Origin: Methanomassiliicoccaceae archaeon
GTDB lineage: Archaea; Thermoplasmatota; Thermoplasmata; Methanomassiliicoccales; Methanomethylophilaceae
NCBI GenBank assembly: GCA_009784745.1
Contig: WQXR01000029.1
Span: 1 to 14,602, forward strand
Length of the DNA: 14,602 nucleotides
Direction: 5' to 3'
Positions 1 to 7,111 of the stretch are shown here, one piece after another. A program made the position numbers and the translations under genes. The notes beneath the pieces were generated by a model. That model did no database searches. It was not told the DNA's origin and saw nothing but the letters and a program-made list of their open reading frames with translations. How positions within the stretch are numbered: position 1 is the first letter of the stretch; every line of letters begins with the position of its first letter.

Positions 1-2
1 AG

Positions 3-791
3 GTCGCTTTAGGACTGTACGTAAACTTCGGCATCGAAACGGTGGACATGTCAAAGATCGGAAGCATATCGAGAACGGTCTCAAGAGCGACGGGATACCA
101 GATACCGTACAATAAGCCGATAGTCGGGAGGAACGCATTCTCACATGAATCGGGAATTCATGTGCACGGTGTTCTGAACAATGCGGCAACATACGAGGCG
201 TTCAGACCGGAATTGGTGGGGATGAACAGACACATCGTATTAGGAAAGCATTCAGGTACACACTCCGTAAAGGACAGGCTGAACGCGCTGAAAATTAAAT
301 TTCCCGAGGAAAGGATACCCGAGTTACTGGCAAAAATAAAGGAACTGGCGATGATCGGCAAGGAGATAGACGATGCTGAGTTAATTGCGGTGGTAGACCA
401 CATGATGTGGAAAGGCGGCAGTGAAACTGCCGTAGAACTCGCCGAATTCGCTGTATTCACAGGAAAAGGGGTAACTGCAACGGCAACTGTCACAGTAGAT
501 ATCGAAGGAGAAAAGAGAACAAGATCGAGCACCGGAATAGGTCCTGTGGACGCATCGATAAATGCGATACGTGCCGCCGTTGATGAGAATATAACGCTGG
601 AAGAGTACAGACTGAACGCGATAACCGGCGGAAGTGATTCGTTATGCGAAGTGACGGTGATAGTAAAGGGATCGGATGATGACAACCGATCATCAGTAGG
701 AAAAGCGGTAGGTCTTGATATCGTGGGTGCAAGCGTGGAAGCGACCATGGAGGCTATAAACAGATACCACATAAGGGGGAAGAGAGGATGA
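3..791 (+). CDS. leuA: 2-isopropylmalate / citramalate synthase, 3' part
   Basis: The reading frame is open from the window edge, so the gene is truncated at its 5' end; 262 residues are visible. The protein belongs to the LeuA/CimA/homocitrate-synthase family, which condenses acetyl-CoA with a 2-oxoacid. The first visible part is the end of the TIM barrel, with the conserved stretch around GRNAFSHESGIHVHG (metal-binding His pair, visible residues 53 and 55) and the subunit-contact motif VLGKHSG. From about residue 144 to the end is a LeuA allosteric dimer domain. Methanogen AksA-type homocitrate synthases lack that domain, so LeuA or CimA is more likely. The neighbours leuC, leuD and leuB favour leucine synthesis, but citramalate synthase cannot be excluded because the specificity residues lie upstream of the window. 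The stop overlaps the next start as ATGA. Confidence 0.9.
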   Translation, partial: VALGLYVNFGIETVDMSKIGSISRTVSRATGYQIPYNKPIVGRNAFSHESGIHVHGVLNNAATYEAFRPELVGMNRHIVLGKHSGTHSVKDRLNALKIKFPEERIPELLAKIKELAMIGKEIDDAELIAVVDHMMWKGGSETAVELAEFAVFTGKGVTATATVTVDIEGEKRTRSSTGIGPVDASINAIRAAVDENITLEEYRLNAITGGSDSLCEVTVIVKGSDDDNRSSVGKAVGLDIVGASVEATMEAINRYHIRGKRG

Positions 792-2044
792 GAATGGGCA
801 AAACGATATCGGAGAAGATATTATCCGCAAGATCAGGAGTTGATGCGTACGCAGGTATGATAGTGGAAGCGGATATCGATTACGTGATGGTCAACGATGT
901 CACCGGCCCGATAGCGTTCAGAGAATTCGATGAACTCAGCACATCCGCAAAAAAAGAAAAGATCGTGCTGATACCTGATCATTACGTTCCGAACAAGGAT
1001 ATCGCATCCGCGGAACAGGCAAAAGAAATGAGGAACTTTGCGGAACGCCATAACATTGAGAATTACTTCGAGGTCGGTAAAAGCGGCGTTTGCCATCAGA
1101 TAATGGTGGATGAAGGATTTGCCGCCCCCGGAAGACTTATCGTAGGAGCGGATTCGCATACATGCACATACGGCGGACTGAATGCATTTTCCACAGGAAT
1201 AGGATCAACGGAAGCGGCGGCGGTATTCGCCACCGGCCGTCTGTGGTTCAAGGTGCCGGAGACAATAAAAGTTGAACTCACCGGTTCGTTCAAAAAATAC
1301 GTAAGCGGAAAGGATCTGATAATAAAGATCATCACTGACATCGGCGTCGACGGAGCGTCGTACAAAGCCTTTGAGTTCTCCGGCCCGGGTGTGAGGAACA
1401 TTTCCGTATCAGACAGATTAACAATAGCGAACATGGCCATTGAGGCAGGCGGAAAAGCGGGGATATTCCCGTGTGACGAACTTACGGAAGAGTACATCAG
1501 GGACATTGTCAAAGGGGATTACGAACCGTTCTGCGCGGATAAAGATGCAAGATACGGTCAGACGCTCCGTTACGATCTGTCAAAATTAGAGTTGATGGTA
1601 GCATATCCTCATCTGCCGGAGAACGGGCGTTCAGTAAAGGATTCGAAAGTGAGGATCGATCAGGCATATCTCGGTTCGTGCACGAACGGACGGATAGAGG
1701 ATATGAGGGTCGCCGCAAGTATAGTAAAAGGAAAAAAAGTGGCAAAAGGCGTAAGGTTCATCGTAGTTCCGGCATCTCCGAGGGTGTACAGACAGATGCT
1801 TGATGAAGGATTATTCCAAATATTCCTGGATGCGGGAGCATTCATATCCGGACCGACATGCGGCGCATGTCTCGGCGGATATATGGGGATACTCGCTGAT
1901 AAAGAAAAGGCAATATCATCGACAAACCGCAACTTCATCGGAAGGATGGGGCACAAAGGTTCTGAAGTTTATCTGGCAGGCCCCGCGGTAGTGGCGGCAA
2001 GCGCCTTAACGGGGTACATCTCAGAACCGGACGAGGTGAGATGA
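788..2044 (+). CDS. leuC: 3-isopropylmalate dehydratase large subunit
   Basis: Large subunit of the two-subunit isopropylmalate isomerase (aconitase superfamily, archaeal LeuC/homoaconitase type), which interconverts 2- and 3-isopropylmalate. The 418 residues match the usual archaeal length of about 420. The 4Fe-4S ligands are visible: Cys298 in YLGSCTNGR and Cys358/Cys361 in GPTCGACLGG. The active-site motif GADSHTCTYGG is at about 120-130. The start at 788 overlaps the upstream stop (ATGA). A second ATG at 794 would begin MGKTISEKIL, which resembles the family N-terminus and is spaced better from the GAGAGGA stretch just upstream, so 794 may be the real start. Archaea often have paralogues acting on homoaconitate; the leu context makes isopropylmalate the likely substrate. 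It needs the adjacent small subunit LeuD. Confidence 0.93.
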   Translation: MRMGKTISEKILSARSGVDAYAGMIVEADIDYVMVNDVTGPIAFREFDELSTSAKKEKIVLIPDHYVPNKDIASAEQAKEMRNFAERHNIENYFEVGKSGVCHQIMVDEGFAAPGRLIVGADSHTCTYGGLNAFSTGIGSTEAAAVFATGRLWFKVPETIKVELTGSFKKYVSGKDLIIKIITDIGVDGASYKAFEFSGPGVRNISVSDRLTIANMAIEAGGKAGIFPCDELTEEYIRDIVKGDYEPFCADKDARYGQTLRYDLSKLELMVAYPHLPENGRSVKDSKVRIDQAYLGSCTNGRIEDMRVAASIVKGKKVAKGVRFIVVPASPRVYRQMLDEGLFQIFLDAGAFISGPTCGACLGGYMGILADKEKAISSTNRNFIGRMGHKGSEVYLAGPAVVAASALTGYISEPDEVR

Positions 2045-2520
2045 TGTCCGTAACAGGCAAAGTGTGGAAGTTCGGAGATCACGTTGACACCGATCAAATA
2101 TTACCTGCAGAACGTTTAGTTTCAGAGAATCTGGCACATCTCAATGACTTCGTCTTCGAAAAGACAAGACCGGGACTTTCATCGGAAATAAAGAAGGGCG
2201 ACATAATGGTCGCAGGCAGGAACTTCGGGTGCGGTTCCTCAAGGGAACATGCGCCTCGTGCGCTCATGCAATCAGGCATCGCATGCATTATCGCGGATTC
2301 ATTTGCACGGATATTCTTCAGGAACTCGATAAACATCGGTCTGTTGCTGGTCGAATGCAATATCGATGTGAAGGAAGGAGACATCATTACGATCGATCCG
2401 GAGAAAGGAAAGGTCATCACGAACAAAAAAGAATACGAATTTCCGCAATATCCGGAATTCATCGCCTCGCTCATATCCAAAGGAGGATTGATGGCAAAGA
2501 TAAGGGAGGAACTCAGGTGA
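2041..2520 (+). CDS. leuD: 3-isopropylmalate dehydratase small subunit
   Basis: Small (swivel-domain) subunit that pairs with LeuC, 159 residues, the usual archaeal size. The signature GRNFGCGSSREHAP lies near residues 60-73, and the N-terminal HVDTDQILPAERLV segment is the substrate-selecting loop. From memory of the M. jannaschii enzymes, homoaconitase has YLRT there and isopropylmalate isomerase has YLV-type residues; RLVS here looks closer to the latter, but this is a weak argument. There are two tandem ATG codons, at 2041 and 2044. The second forms a TGATG junction with the leuC stop and sits 4 nt after a strong GAGGTGA ribosome-binding motif (2033-2039), so it may be the real start. Confidence 0.93.
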   Translation: MMSVTGKVWKFGDHVDTDQILPAERLVSENLAHLNDFVFEKTRPGLSSEIKKGDIMVAGRNFGCGSSREHAPRALMQSGIACIIADSFARIFFRNSINIGLLLVECNIDVKEGDIITIDPEKGKVITNKKEYEFPQYPEFIASLISKGGLMAKIREELR

Positions 2521-3626
2521 AGCATCTTGCCGTTATACCCGGGGACGGGATAGGAAAGGAAGTTGTTGATATCGGTCTGGAGATCATTGACGCGATATCA
2601 GAGATATCGCAGTTCAACTACGATGCGGAACTTTTTGATATAGGGTCAGAAAGGTACCTCAGAACGGGCGAATTGCTGACGGAAGAGGACATAAGCGATC
2701 TGAAAAAGAAGGATGCGGTATATTTCGGTGCCATAGGCGACCCGAGAGTGAGACCCGGAGTTCTGGAGAAAGGAATATTGCTGAACATGCGCGCACGCTT
2801 CGACCAATACATAAATCTGAGACCGGTGACATCTTGGCATCCGTTCGTCCCGCTGAAAAAGCATTTTGATTTTGATATATGCTTCATAAGAGAGAACACC
2901 GAAGATTTCTACATGGGTGCAGGCGGTACTTTCAGGAACGGGAGCAGAACGCAGGTGAACGTGAAAAGAGAATTATACGAATTGGATATGAACATCGATA
3001 CGAGATCGTCATCCGATGATGATTTCGCATTCGAGATAGGTATGCTTTCGGAGAAAGGCATTGAACGTTTTGCCGACTATTCGTTCATGACGGCAGAGAA
3101 ACGCGGTGACCGTAAGTTAACTTTGGTGGACAAGGCGAATGTGTGTACATCGATCTACGGGATGCAAAGGGAAATATTCTCGTCAAAAGCGGAAAAGTAT
3201 GATATCGAGCTGGAATTCATGTACGTCGACGCGATGGCAATGGCGATGATCGTACGTCCGGATACATTCGGGACGGTCGCCGTACCGAATCTCTTCGGCG
3301 ATATCCTGACGGATCTGGGCGCTCAGCTGCAAGGCGGACTCGGGATGGGTGCATCCGGAAATATAAACCCCAAAGGGGTGAGCATGTTCGAACCGATACA
3401 CGGTTCTGCGCCGGACATTGCCGGACAAGGCAAAGCGAATCCGATAGCCGCAGTACTTGCGGCGAAGATGATGCTTGACCATTTAGGGCACGAGGACATG
3501 GGAACGCTTGTGCAGAATGCGGTACGCAGATGTCTGGATAACGGAATGTATACGAAAGATCTCGGCGGAAAACTCAATACGAAGGAAATGGGCGCAGAAA
3601 TAAAGAAAGAGGTGCTGAAAGGATGA
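2517..3626 (+). CDS. leuB: 3-isopropylmalate dehydrogenase (NAD-type)
   Basis: Member of the isocitrate/isopropylmalate dehydrogenase family, catalysing oxidative decarboxylation of 3-isopropylmalate; 369 residues from a GTG start. The open frame extends upstream into leuD, but GTG 2517 is chosen because it begins the family N-terminus (MKHLAVIPGDGIG), overlaps the leuD stop as GTGA, and follows a GGGAGGA motif (2504-2510) by 6 nt. Visible motifs are substrate arginines in the 92-102 region (MRARFD, LRP) and Arg125, RENTEDFY (125-132), the catalytic Lys in VDKANV (about 206), metal-binding aspartates in YVDAM and FGDILTD (238, 262, 266), and HGSAPDIAGQGKANP, whose Asp after Pro is typical of NAD- rather than NADP-dependent members. 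ENTEDFY is a variant of the common ENTGG/ENTEG motif; a paralogue acting on 3-methylmalate is possible. Confidence 0.92.
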   Translation: MKHLAVIPGDGIGKEVVDIGLEIIDAISEISQFNYDAELFDIGSERYLRTGELLTEEDISDLKKKDAVYFGAIGDPRVRPGVLEKGILLNMRARFDQYINLRPVTSWHPFVPLKKHFDFDICFIRENTEDFYMGAGGTFRNGSRTQVNVKRELYELDMNIDTRSSSDDDFAFEIGMLSEKGIERFADYSFMTAEKRGDRKLTLVDKANVCTSIYGMQREIFSSKAEKYDIELEFMYVDAMAMAMIVRPDTFGTVAVPNLFGDILTDLGAQLQGGLGMGASGNINPKGVSMFEPIHGSAPDIAGQGKANPIAAVLAAKMMLDHLGHEDMGTLVQNAVRRCLDNGMYTKDLGGKLNTKEMGAEIKKEVLKG

Positions 3627-3883
3627 TGCGCCTTGAACTGAAAGTAATATATCACGACGGCGAAACAGCTGCCGCGGTATTCGGCGCGCTTGAACCGGAT
3701 AACGAAGGTTATATAAATTCGGAAAAGAACGGTAATGAATTATCTTTCGTCATAAACGCGGACAACGCCGGAACGTTAAGGAACGCGGCCGACGATCTTC
3801 TCGCATGTATCAAGATAGCGGAAGAGGCATCAGGACTTTCCGACGCCGTCCCTGACCTTGACGGCGACGCCTTTCCTGAATGA
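3623..3883 (+). CDS. pcc1: KEOPS complex subunit Pcc1
   Basis: Small dimerising subunit of the KEOPS/EKC complex that makes the t6A37 modification in tRNAs reading ANN codons. The 86 residues include the Pcc1 hallmarks: an N-terminal beta strand, LEPDN (residues 23-27), a central strand, and the C-terminal helix TLRNAADDLLACIKIAEE (about 51-68). It overlaps the leuB stop (ATGA) and is preceded by AGAGGTG at 3608-3614, 8 nt before ATG 3623, so it is probably cotranscribed with the leucine genes. A tandem ATG at 3626 is an alternative start. The last 17 or so residues, an acidic tail after the helix, are encoded on DNA that also encodes the tgtA C-terminus on the opposite strand. Pcc1 proteins are short and diverse, so the assignment rests on motif pattern and size. 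Confidence 0.82.
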   Translation: MMRLELKVIYHDGETAAAVFGALEPDNEGYINSEKNGNELSFVINADNAGTLRNAADDLLACIKIAEEASGLSDAVPDLDGDAFPE

Positions 3884-5755
3884 GAGCATCTCGTCGCGTA
3901 TCAGCATTGCACGCCCCACGGCCAGTAATTTTCCGTTACCGTCGACGACGAGAACTTCATCCATTGTCCTTATCTCAGGATCGCATTCCTTTACGAACGC
4001 ACAGAACACGTTCCTTCCTTCGGAAACGAACGGAACAGCATCGTCGGAAACGACAACACGCATATGCGGCCCCGGAACTTTCTCAACAATGCGCAAAGCG
4101 CCTTCCGGTCTCAATGTGAAAAGACCGTCGCCCGCACGCATTGACAACACGTGCTCATCATCCGAAATGACGTTACGTATCTTACCGGTGTTCTTGCTCG
4201 TTACTATTTTTACATTACCGCAGATGAGCGCATCCGCCGCCTCTTTGCCGAACTGATATCTGGCGACCGCTTTTGCCTTCTCCGGAAGATGGTCGTATCC
4301 GCCGTTGCCGTGCGGAACATCATCCATATCGGCAACCTCTGAGAATCCGCTCCGTGAAACAAATTCCATCACGGAATTCTCGGAATATTCTTCCGTTTCC
4401 TTGTCAGCGACGGAAGGGAACAGTGATTGCGCTATCGGATATATCTCGTCGAGTTCAGCCGGAACGGGTCCGAACGGGCTCAGGACAATGGGCACATAGC
4501 CCGATGACCTCACACGCGCGAAATCCTCGCAGTAAGAACGCCCGTACGGTTTTCCTTCACGATCTTCGAACAGCGCCGCCTTGTCTGTGACCGGAACGTA
4601 TCGTTCCTCGATCCTTTTCTCGTATCGGCGGAACGCCGGTCTGTTCCTTGTCTCAGGTCCGGTATAGAACATCGCCCCATCTCTGCTGATAGGTTCATAT
4701 GTTTCCAAAAAGTCCCTGTATACGTTCAGTCTCCTGAGTGCATCCAGTAAAGCGGGATGGGATCTGCATCTTTGTTCAACAAGTTCCCAAAGCCTTCCTT
4801 CGAGTATGTACCTCTTCACGAGCGCAAGTTCTTTTGTTATCTCATAGAGATTATGCCTCGCCACCGTTCTTATCCTTTCCTTCTCCGGCAACGCTCGCAG
4901 CGTCTCAAGCGTATGGTCCTTGCACGCGGGACATTTGCAGTCGAGAGAAAGCATATCCTCGATCCGGTAAGTACCGTCGATGAACATCATCCTGTCATCC
5001 CTTGCAAATTTTGCATATGAGGCGGAATCGAACATATCGCACCCCAGGAGAACGGCCAATGACAATATCATCGGATGACCGGCACCGAACAGATGAACGG
5101 GACGGTCAGGCGACAATCCCATCTTTGAATTTATTATGACATCCACCAACTCACTGTAACGGTATTGCTCCATCAGCGGAACGACGCCGCCTATCGGATG
5201 AACGTCCACATCCATTTCCTTCATTCTTTCGGAACACATCCTCCTGAGATCAGGATACACCGAACCCTGAACGACGCCGGCGATCATCATGTCGCCTTTC
5301 ATAGATACCGCATCACGCGTCCTCTTCAAAGTGACGTCAATGGACGCGGATGTCTCTTCCTCTGACCAGAACGGTTCCGTGAATATGTCCAATACAGTTC
5401 CGATATCGCTGCCTATGTTCTTCTGGAACTCGATTATCTCTTCGTTCGATACCTCAACTTCACCGTACATGTGCGACTGGAACGTACCTGAATCGGTCAT
5501 CACAATTCCCGGGAAACCTAAGAGAGAATGCAATCCTTCGTTCAGCGCCCTCTCTCTGATATCGTCGCTGTTCTTTATTATGTACGAATTTGTTATCAAC
5601 GCTTTGAAACCGAACTCCTCGTAAAGTTCCGCCGGCGTTATCGTCAATATCTTAGGATTCACGACGGGAAGGAGAGCCGGCGTCTCCAATATCCCGCTTC
5701 GGGTCTCAAATCTTCCGATCCTCGCCAAACCGTCCCTTCTTACGATCTCGAACAT
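3830..5755 (-). CDS. tgtA: archaeosine tRNA-guanine transglycosylase
   Basis: Exchanges guanine-15 in the tRNA D-loop for preQ0, the first step of archaeosine formation. At 641 residues it is a full-length archaeal enzyme. The catalytic barrel (about 1-345) has the TDSGTFQ motif with candidate Asp88, a second active-site Asp243 in MFDSASYAKFARD, the VVQGS and GGVVPL loops, and a complete zinc site (Cys273, Cys275, Cys278 and His301 in CKCPAC...ARH). Domains C1/C2 follow, and a PUA RNA-binding domain occupies about 565-641, with GRAML near its end. The ATG at 5755 starts the conserved N-terminus (MFEIVRRDGLARIGRF). A TTTAAA element 24 nt upstream suggests a leaderless transcript. The 3' end overlaps pcc1 convergently by 54 bp. 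Neither the second-step enzyme nor the preQ0 pathway is seen here. Confidence 0.95.
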   Translation of the reverse strand: MFEIVRRDGLARIGRFETRSGILETPALLPVVNPKILTITPAELYEEFGFKALITNSYIIKNSDDIRERALNEGLHSLLGFPGIVMTDSGTFQSHMYGEVEVSNEEIIEFQKNIGSDIGTVLDIFTEPFWSEEETSASIDVTLKRTRDAVSMKGDMMIAGVVQGSVYPDLRRMCSERMKEMDVDVHPIGGVVPLMEQYRYSELVDVIINSKMGLSPDRPVHLFGAGHPMILSLAVLLGCDMFDSASYAKFARDDRMMFIDGTYRIEDMLSLDCKCPACKDHTLETLRALPEKERIRTVARHNLYEITKELALVKRYILEGRLWELVEQRCRSHPALLDALRRLNVYRDFLETYEPISRDGAMFYTGPETRNRPAFRRYEKRIEERYVPVTDKAALFEDREGKPYGRSYCEDFARVRSSGYVPIVLSPFGPVPAELDEIYPIAQSLFPSVADKETEEYSENSVMEFVSRSGFSEVADMDDVPHGNGGYDHLPEKAKAVARYQFGKEAADALICGNVKIVTSKNTGKIRNVISDDEHVLSMRAGDGLFTLRPEGALRIVEKVPGPHMRVVVSDDAVPFVSEGRNVFCAFVKECDPEIRTMDEVLVVDGNGKLLAVGRAMLIRDEMLSFRKGVAVKVRDGVGKS

Positions 5756-5778
5756 TGTACGGTGATGCGTATGCCAGT

Positions 5779-5784
5779 TTAAAG
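5779..5784 (-). promoter_or_regulatory. TATA-like element for tgtA
   Basis: On the minus strand the sequence reads CTTTAAAC, centred about 26 nt before the tgtA ATG. Archaeal transcription starts about 25 nt downstream of the TATA centre, so the transcript would begin at or next to the start codon. No Shine-Dalgarno motif lies in the short gap, which fits a leaderless mRNA. Inferred from sequence only. Confidence 0.45.
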
Positions 5785-5840
5785 GATTCCCTATCGTCCT
5801 CCGTTCTTTGCCTCATCTACCGCGTGATCAATGCGCTCGC

Positions 5841-5867
5841 GCGCCCATTTCCCCCCGATATGGGCGC
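5841..5867. repeat. 8-bp inverted repeat between tgtA and the LRR gene
   Basis: GCGCCCAT (5841-5848) and ATGGGCGC (5860-5867) are exact reverse complements separated by 11 bases that include six consecutive C. The repeat lies between the two divergent promoters, about 90 bp upstream of tgtA and just before the A/T-rich element of the LRR gene. It could be an operator or an RNA hairpin; nothing in the sequence decides which. Confidence 0.5.
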
Positions 5868-5869
5868 CG

Positions 5870-5893
5870 CATATAGGATAATATTATAATAAG
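5870..5893 (+). promoter_or_regulatory. A/T-rich promoter element for the LRR surface protein gene
   Basis: A run of TATA-like sequence (CATATAGG, then TAATATTATAAT) gives two possible TATA centres, near 5876 and 5886. Predicted transcript starts would fall at about 5901 or 5911. The first would coincide with an ATG at 5902 that opens a 25-codon frame; the second gives a short leader before the main gene. The exact element cannot be decided by eye. Confidence 0.5.
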
Positions 5894-5975
5894 GAAAACC
5901 AATGACACCCCCATATTCCATTTCGGATCGGAGATGGGCTCACACAACGATCAAGGGATCGGACGAGGAATTCGA

Positions 5976-7040
5976 ATGACAAAGAGCAAAGAAAAATTGA
6001 AAGGAAGGCCGTATGCGGCACTTGCCGTGATCACAGCCGCCATTATGTTCGCGGGCGCCTTCGCTTTCGTTGCGGCGCAATCCGGCGAAGATCAGAACGA
6101 TGTCCCGTTGGGTGCCGATGCCGGCAGGCTATTGTATAATCATGAAATGGTCGTCGTCGGCGGCGTACTTACAGGGATCACCGGCGGAACAGTACTGAAC
6201 GGCGCCATGATCGTTCCGCTCACTTTCATTCCTGACATCTCTAAACCGCTCGAGACCGTTCCCATAACGGAAATAGGCGACGAAGCGTTCAAAGGTCAGG
6301 ACAAGATGACAAAGATAGTGCTGCAGTCAAATATCGAGAGGATAGGAGAAAGAGCATTCTCCGGATGCACAATGCTGAATGAAGCAGTGATAGGAGCAGG
6401 CGTCGGGTTCGTCGGAGATGATGCATTCATCGGCTGCGGTGCGCTGGATATAGTGTGCTTAGAAAAGAGGAGTTCAGAACCGGGATCATTCAAATCATCG
6501 GAACTGAAATTCGGAAAGGATGTGTTCCAAAAACCCGTCTCGATAACTTATGATTACAAAGATTCGAGCGTCTTCAACGGATGGTTCTACACGGACTTGG
6601 TGGGGGCTTCAAAGCCTCTCCCCGGATCATCTATTCCGGGCGGTGCATTCGACCTGAACGGTAAAACGATATACGCTTTGTGGATGGATGCGTACAATGT
6701 CGCGTTCTACAGCGGTCTCGAAGATGATGAAGTACCGGTCACCGGCAGCGAACCCGTCGTCAAGGGAAGGACATTCAACCCGTTCATGCTGTTCATGGAA
6801 TATGAAGGCAATTTCGTGCTTGATGGCTATACACTGGTAGGCTGGCGTGTCATCGGCGGCAGCGATACGATATACGGCAACTCGAACATATTCACAATGC
6901 CAACGGATGACGTTGATTTCGTTGCGGTGTGGGAACCGATACCCGAACCTGCGGACAACACGTACACAACATCCGCATTGGCGATAGGTGTCCTGGCAGT
7001 GGGGATACTGTTCGCGCTGGCGATAACCGGAAGAAAGTAA
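5976..7040 (+). CDS. BspA-like leucine-rich-repeat surface protein with InlB-type repeats
   Basis: Predicted exported, membrane-anchored protein, 354 residues from ATG 5976. Residues 12-34 form a signal peptide or signal anchor after a basic start (MTKSKEKLKGR). Residues 98-160 hold about three LRR_5/BspA units (IGDEAF..., IGERAFSGC..., VGDDAFIGC...). Two Listeria-Bacteroides/InlB B-type beta repeats follow: FNGWFYTD...IYALW (199-236) and YNVAFYSG...VAVWEP (240-321). A short PEP linker leads to a C-terminal membrane helix (about 333-350) ending in TGRK. Such proteins are common as adhesins or surface proteins in gut microbes, and a role in attachment is inference. ATG 5976 is preferred over in-frame ATG 5934 because GAGG lies 7 nt upstream and the shorter form starts directly before the signal peptide. 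It is divergent from tgtA and followed by pth2. Confidence 0.85.
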   Translation: MTKSKEKLKGRPYAALAVITAAIMFAGAFAFVAAQSGEDQNDVPLGADAGRLLYNHEMVVVGGVLTGITGGTVLNGAMIVPLTFIPDISKPLETVPITEIGDEAFKGQDKMTKIVLQSNIERIGERAFSGCTMLNEAVIGAGVGFVGDDAFIGCGALDIVCLEKRSSEPGSFKSSELKFGKDVFQKPVSITYDYKDSSVFNGWFYTDLVGASKPLPGSSIPGGAFDLNGKTIYALWMDAYNVAFYSGLEDDEVPVTGSEPVVKGRTFNPFMLFMEYEGNFVLDGYTLVGWRVIGGSDTIYGNSNIFTMPTDDVDFVAVWEPIPEPADNTYTTSALAIGVLAVGILFALAITGRK

Positions 7041-7043
7041 ACC

Positions 7044-7063
7044 TTTTCAAAAACCCAATTTTT
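7044..7063 (+). terminator. T-rich candidate terminator after the LRR gene
   Basis: Immediately after the stop codon are TTTT (7044-7047) and TTTTT (7059-7063) with no clear hairpin. Archaeal RNA polymerase can terminate at oligo-T tracts, and a new promoter for pth2 follows directly, so this is a reasonable termination site. Evidence is composition only. Confidence 0.35.
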
Positions 7064-7083
7064 CGGCGTTAAATGAGAAAGTA

Positions 7084-7093
7084 ATTTATTTAC
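7084..7093 (+). promoter_or_regulatory. TATA box for pth2
   Basis: AATTTATTTA preceded by GAAAG (a BRE-like purine run) is centred about 24 nt before the ATG at 7112. This places the expected transcript start at the start codon, and no Shine-Dalgarno motif is present, so pth2 is probably leaderless. Confidence 0.55.
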
Positions 7094-7111
7094 GTCAAGT
7101 ATCGCTCTCAT

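Noticed and set aside
41..52. GGTGGACATGTC occurs at 41-52 and 10930-10941.
   Set aside because: 12-base matches are expected several times in a window of this size; one copy is in coding sequence and no function links them.
142..164. 9-bp perfect inverted repeat (CACATGAAT / ATTCATGTG, 5-base loop) inside leuA.
   Set aside because: It encodes the conserved HESGIHV active-site segment; His, Met/Val-like codon patterns generate the symmetry, and it lies deep in coding sequence with no regulatory context.
158..772. A 204-codon open frame on the minus strand opposite leuA.
   Set aside because: It has low-complexity Ser/Thr/Ile/Pro composition typical of an antisense shadow, and the plus strand is a clear LeuA.
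2229..2516. Upstream extension of leuB by 96 codons into leuD.
   Set aside because: The extension is the shifted frame of leuD; the GTG at 2517 has a good ribosome-binding motif and starts the family N-terminus.
5756..5975. Looked for a tRNA or small RNA gene in the largest non-coding gap.
   Set aside because: No T-arm (GTTCRANNC) pattern or box C/D motif pair; the gap is explained by two divergent promoters and an inverted repeat.
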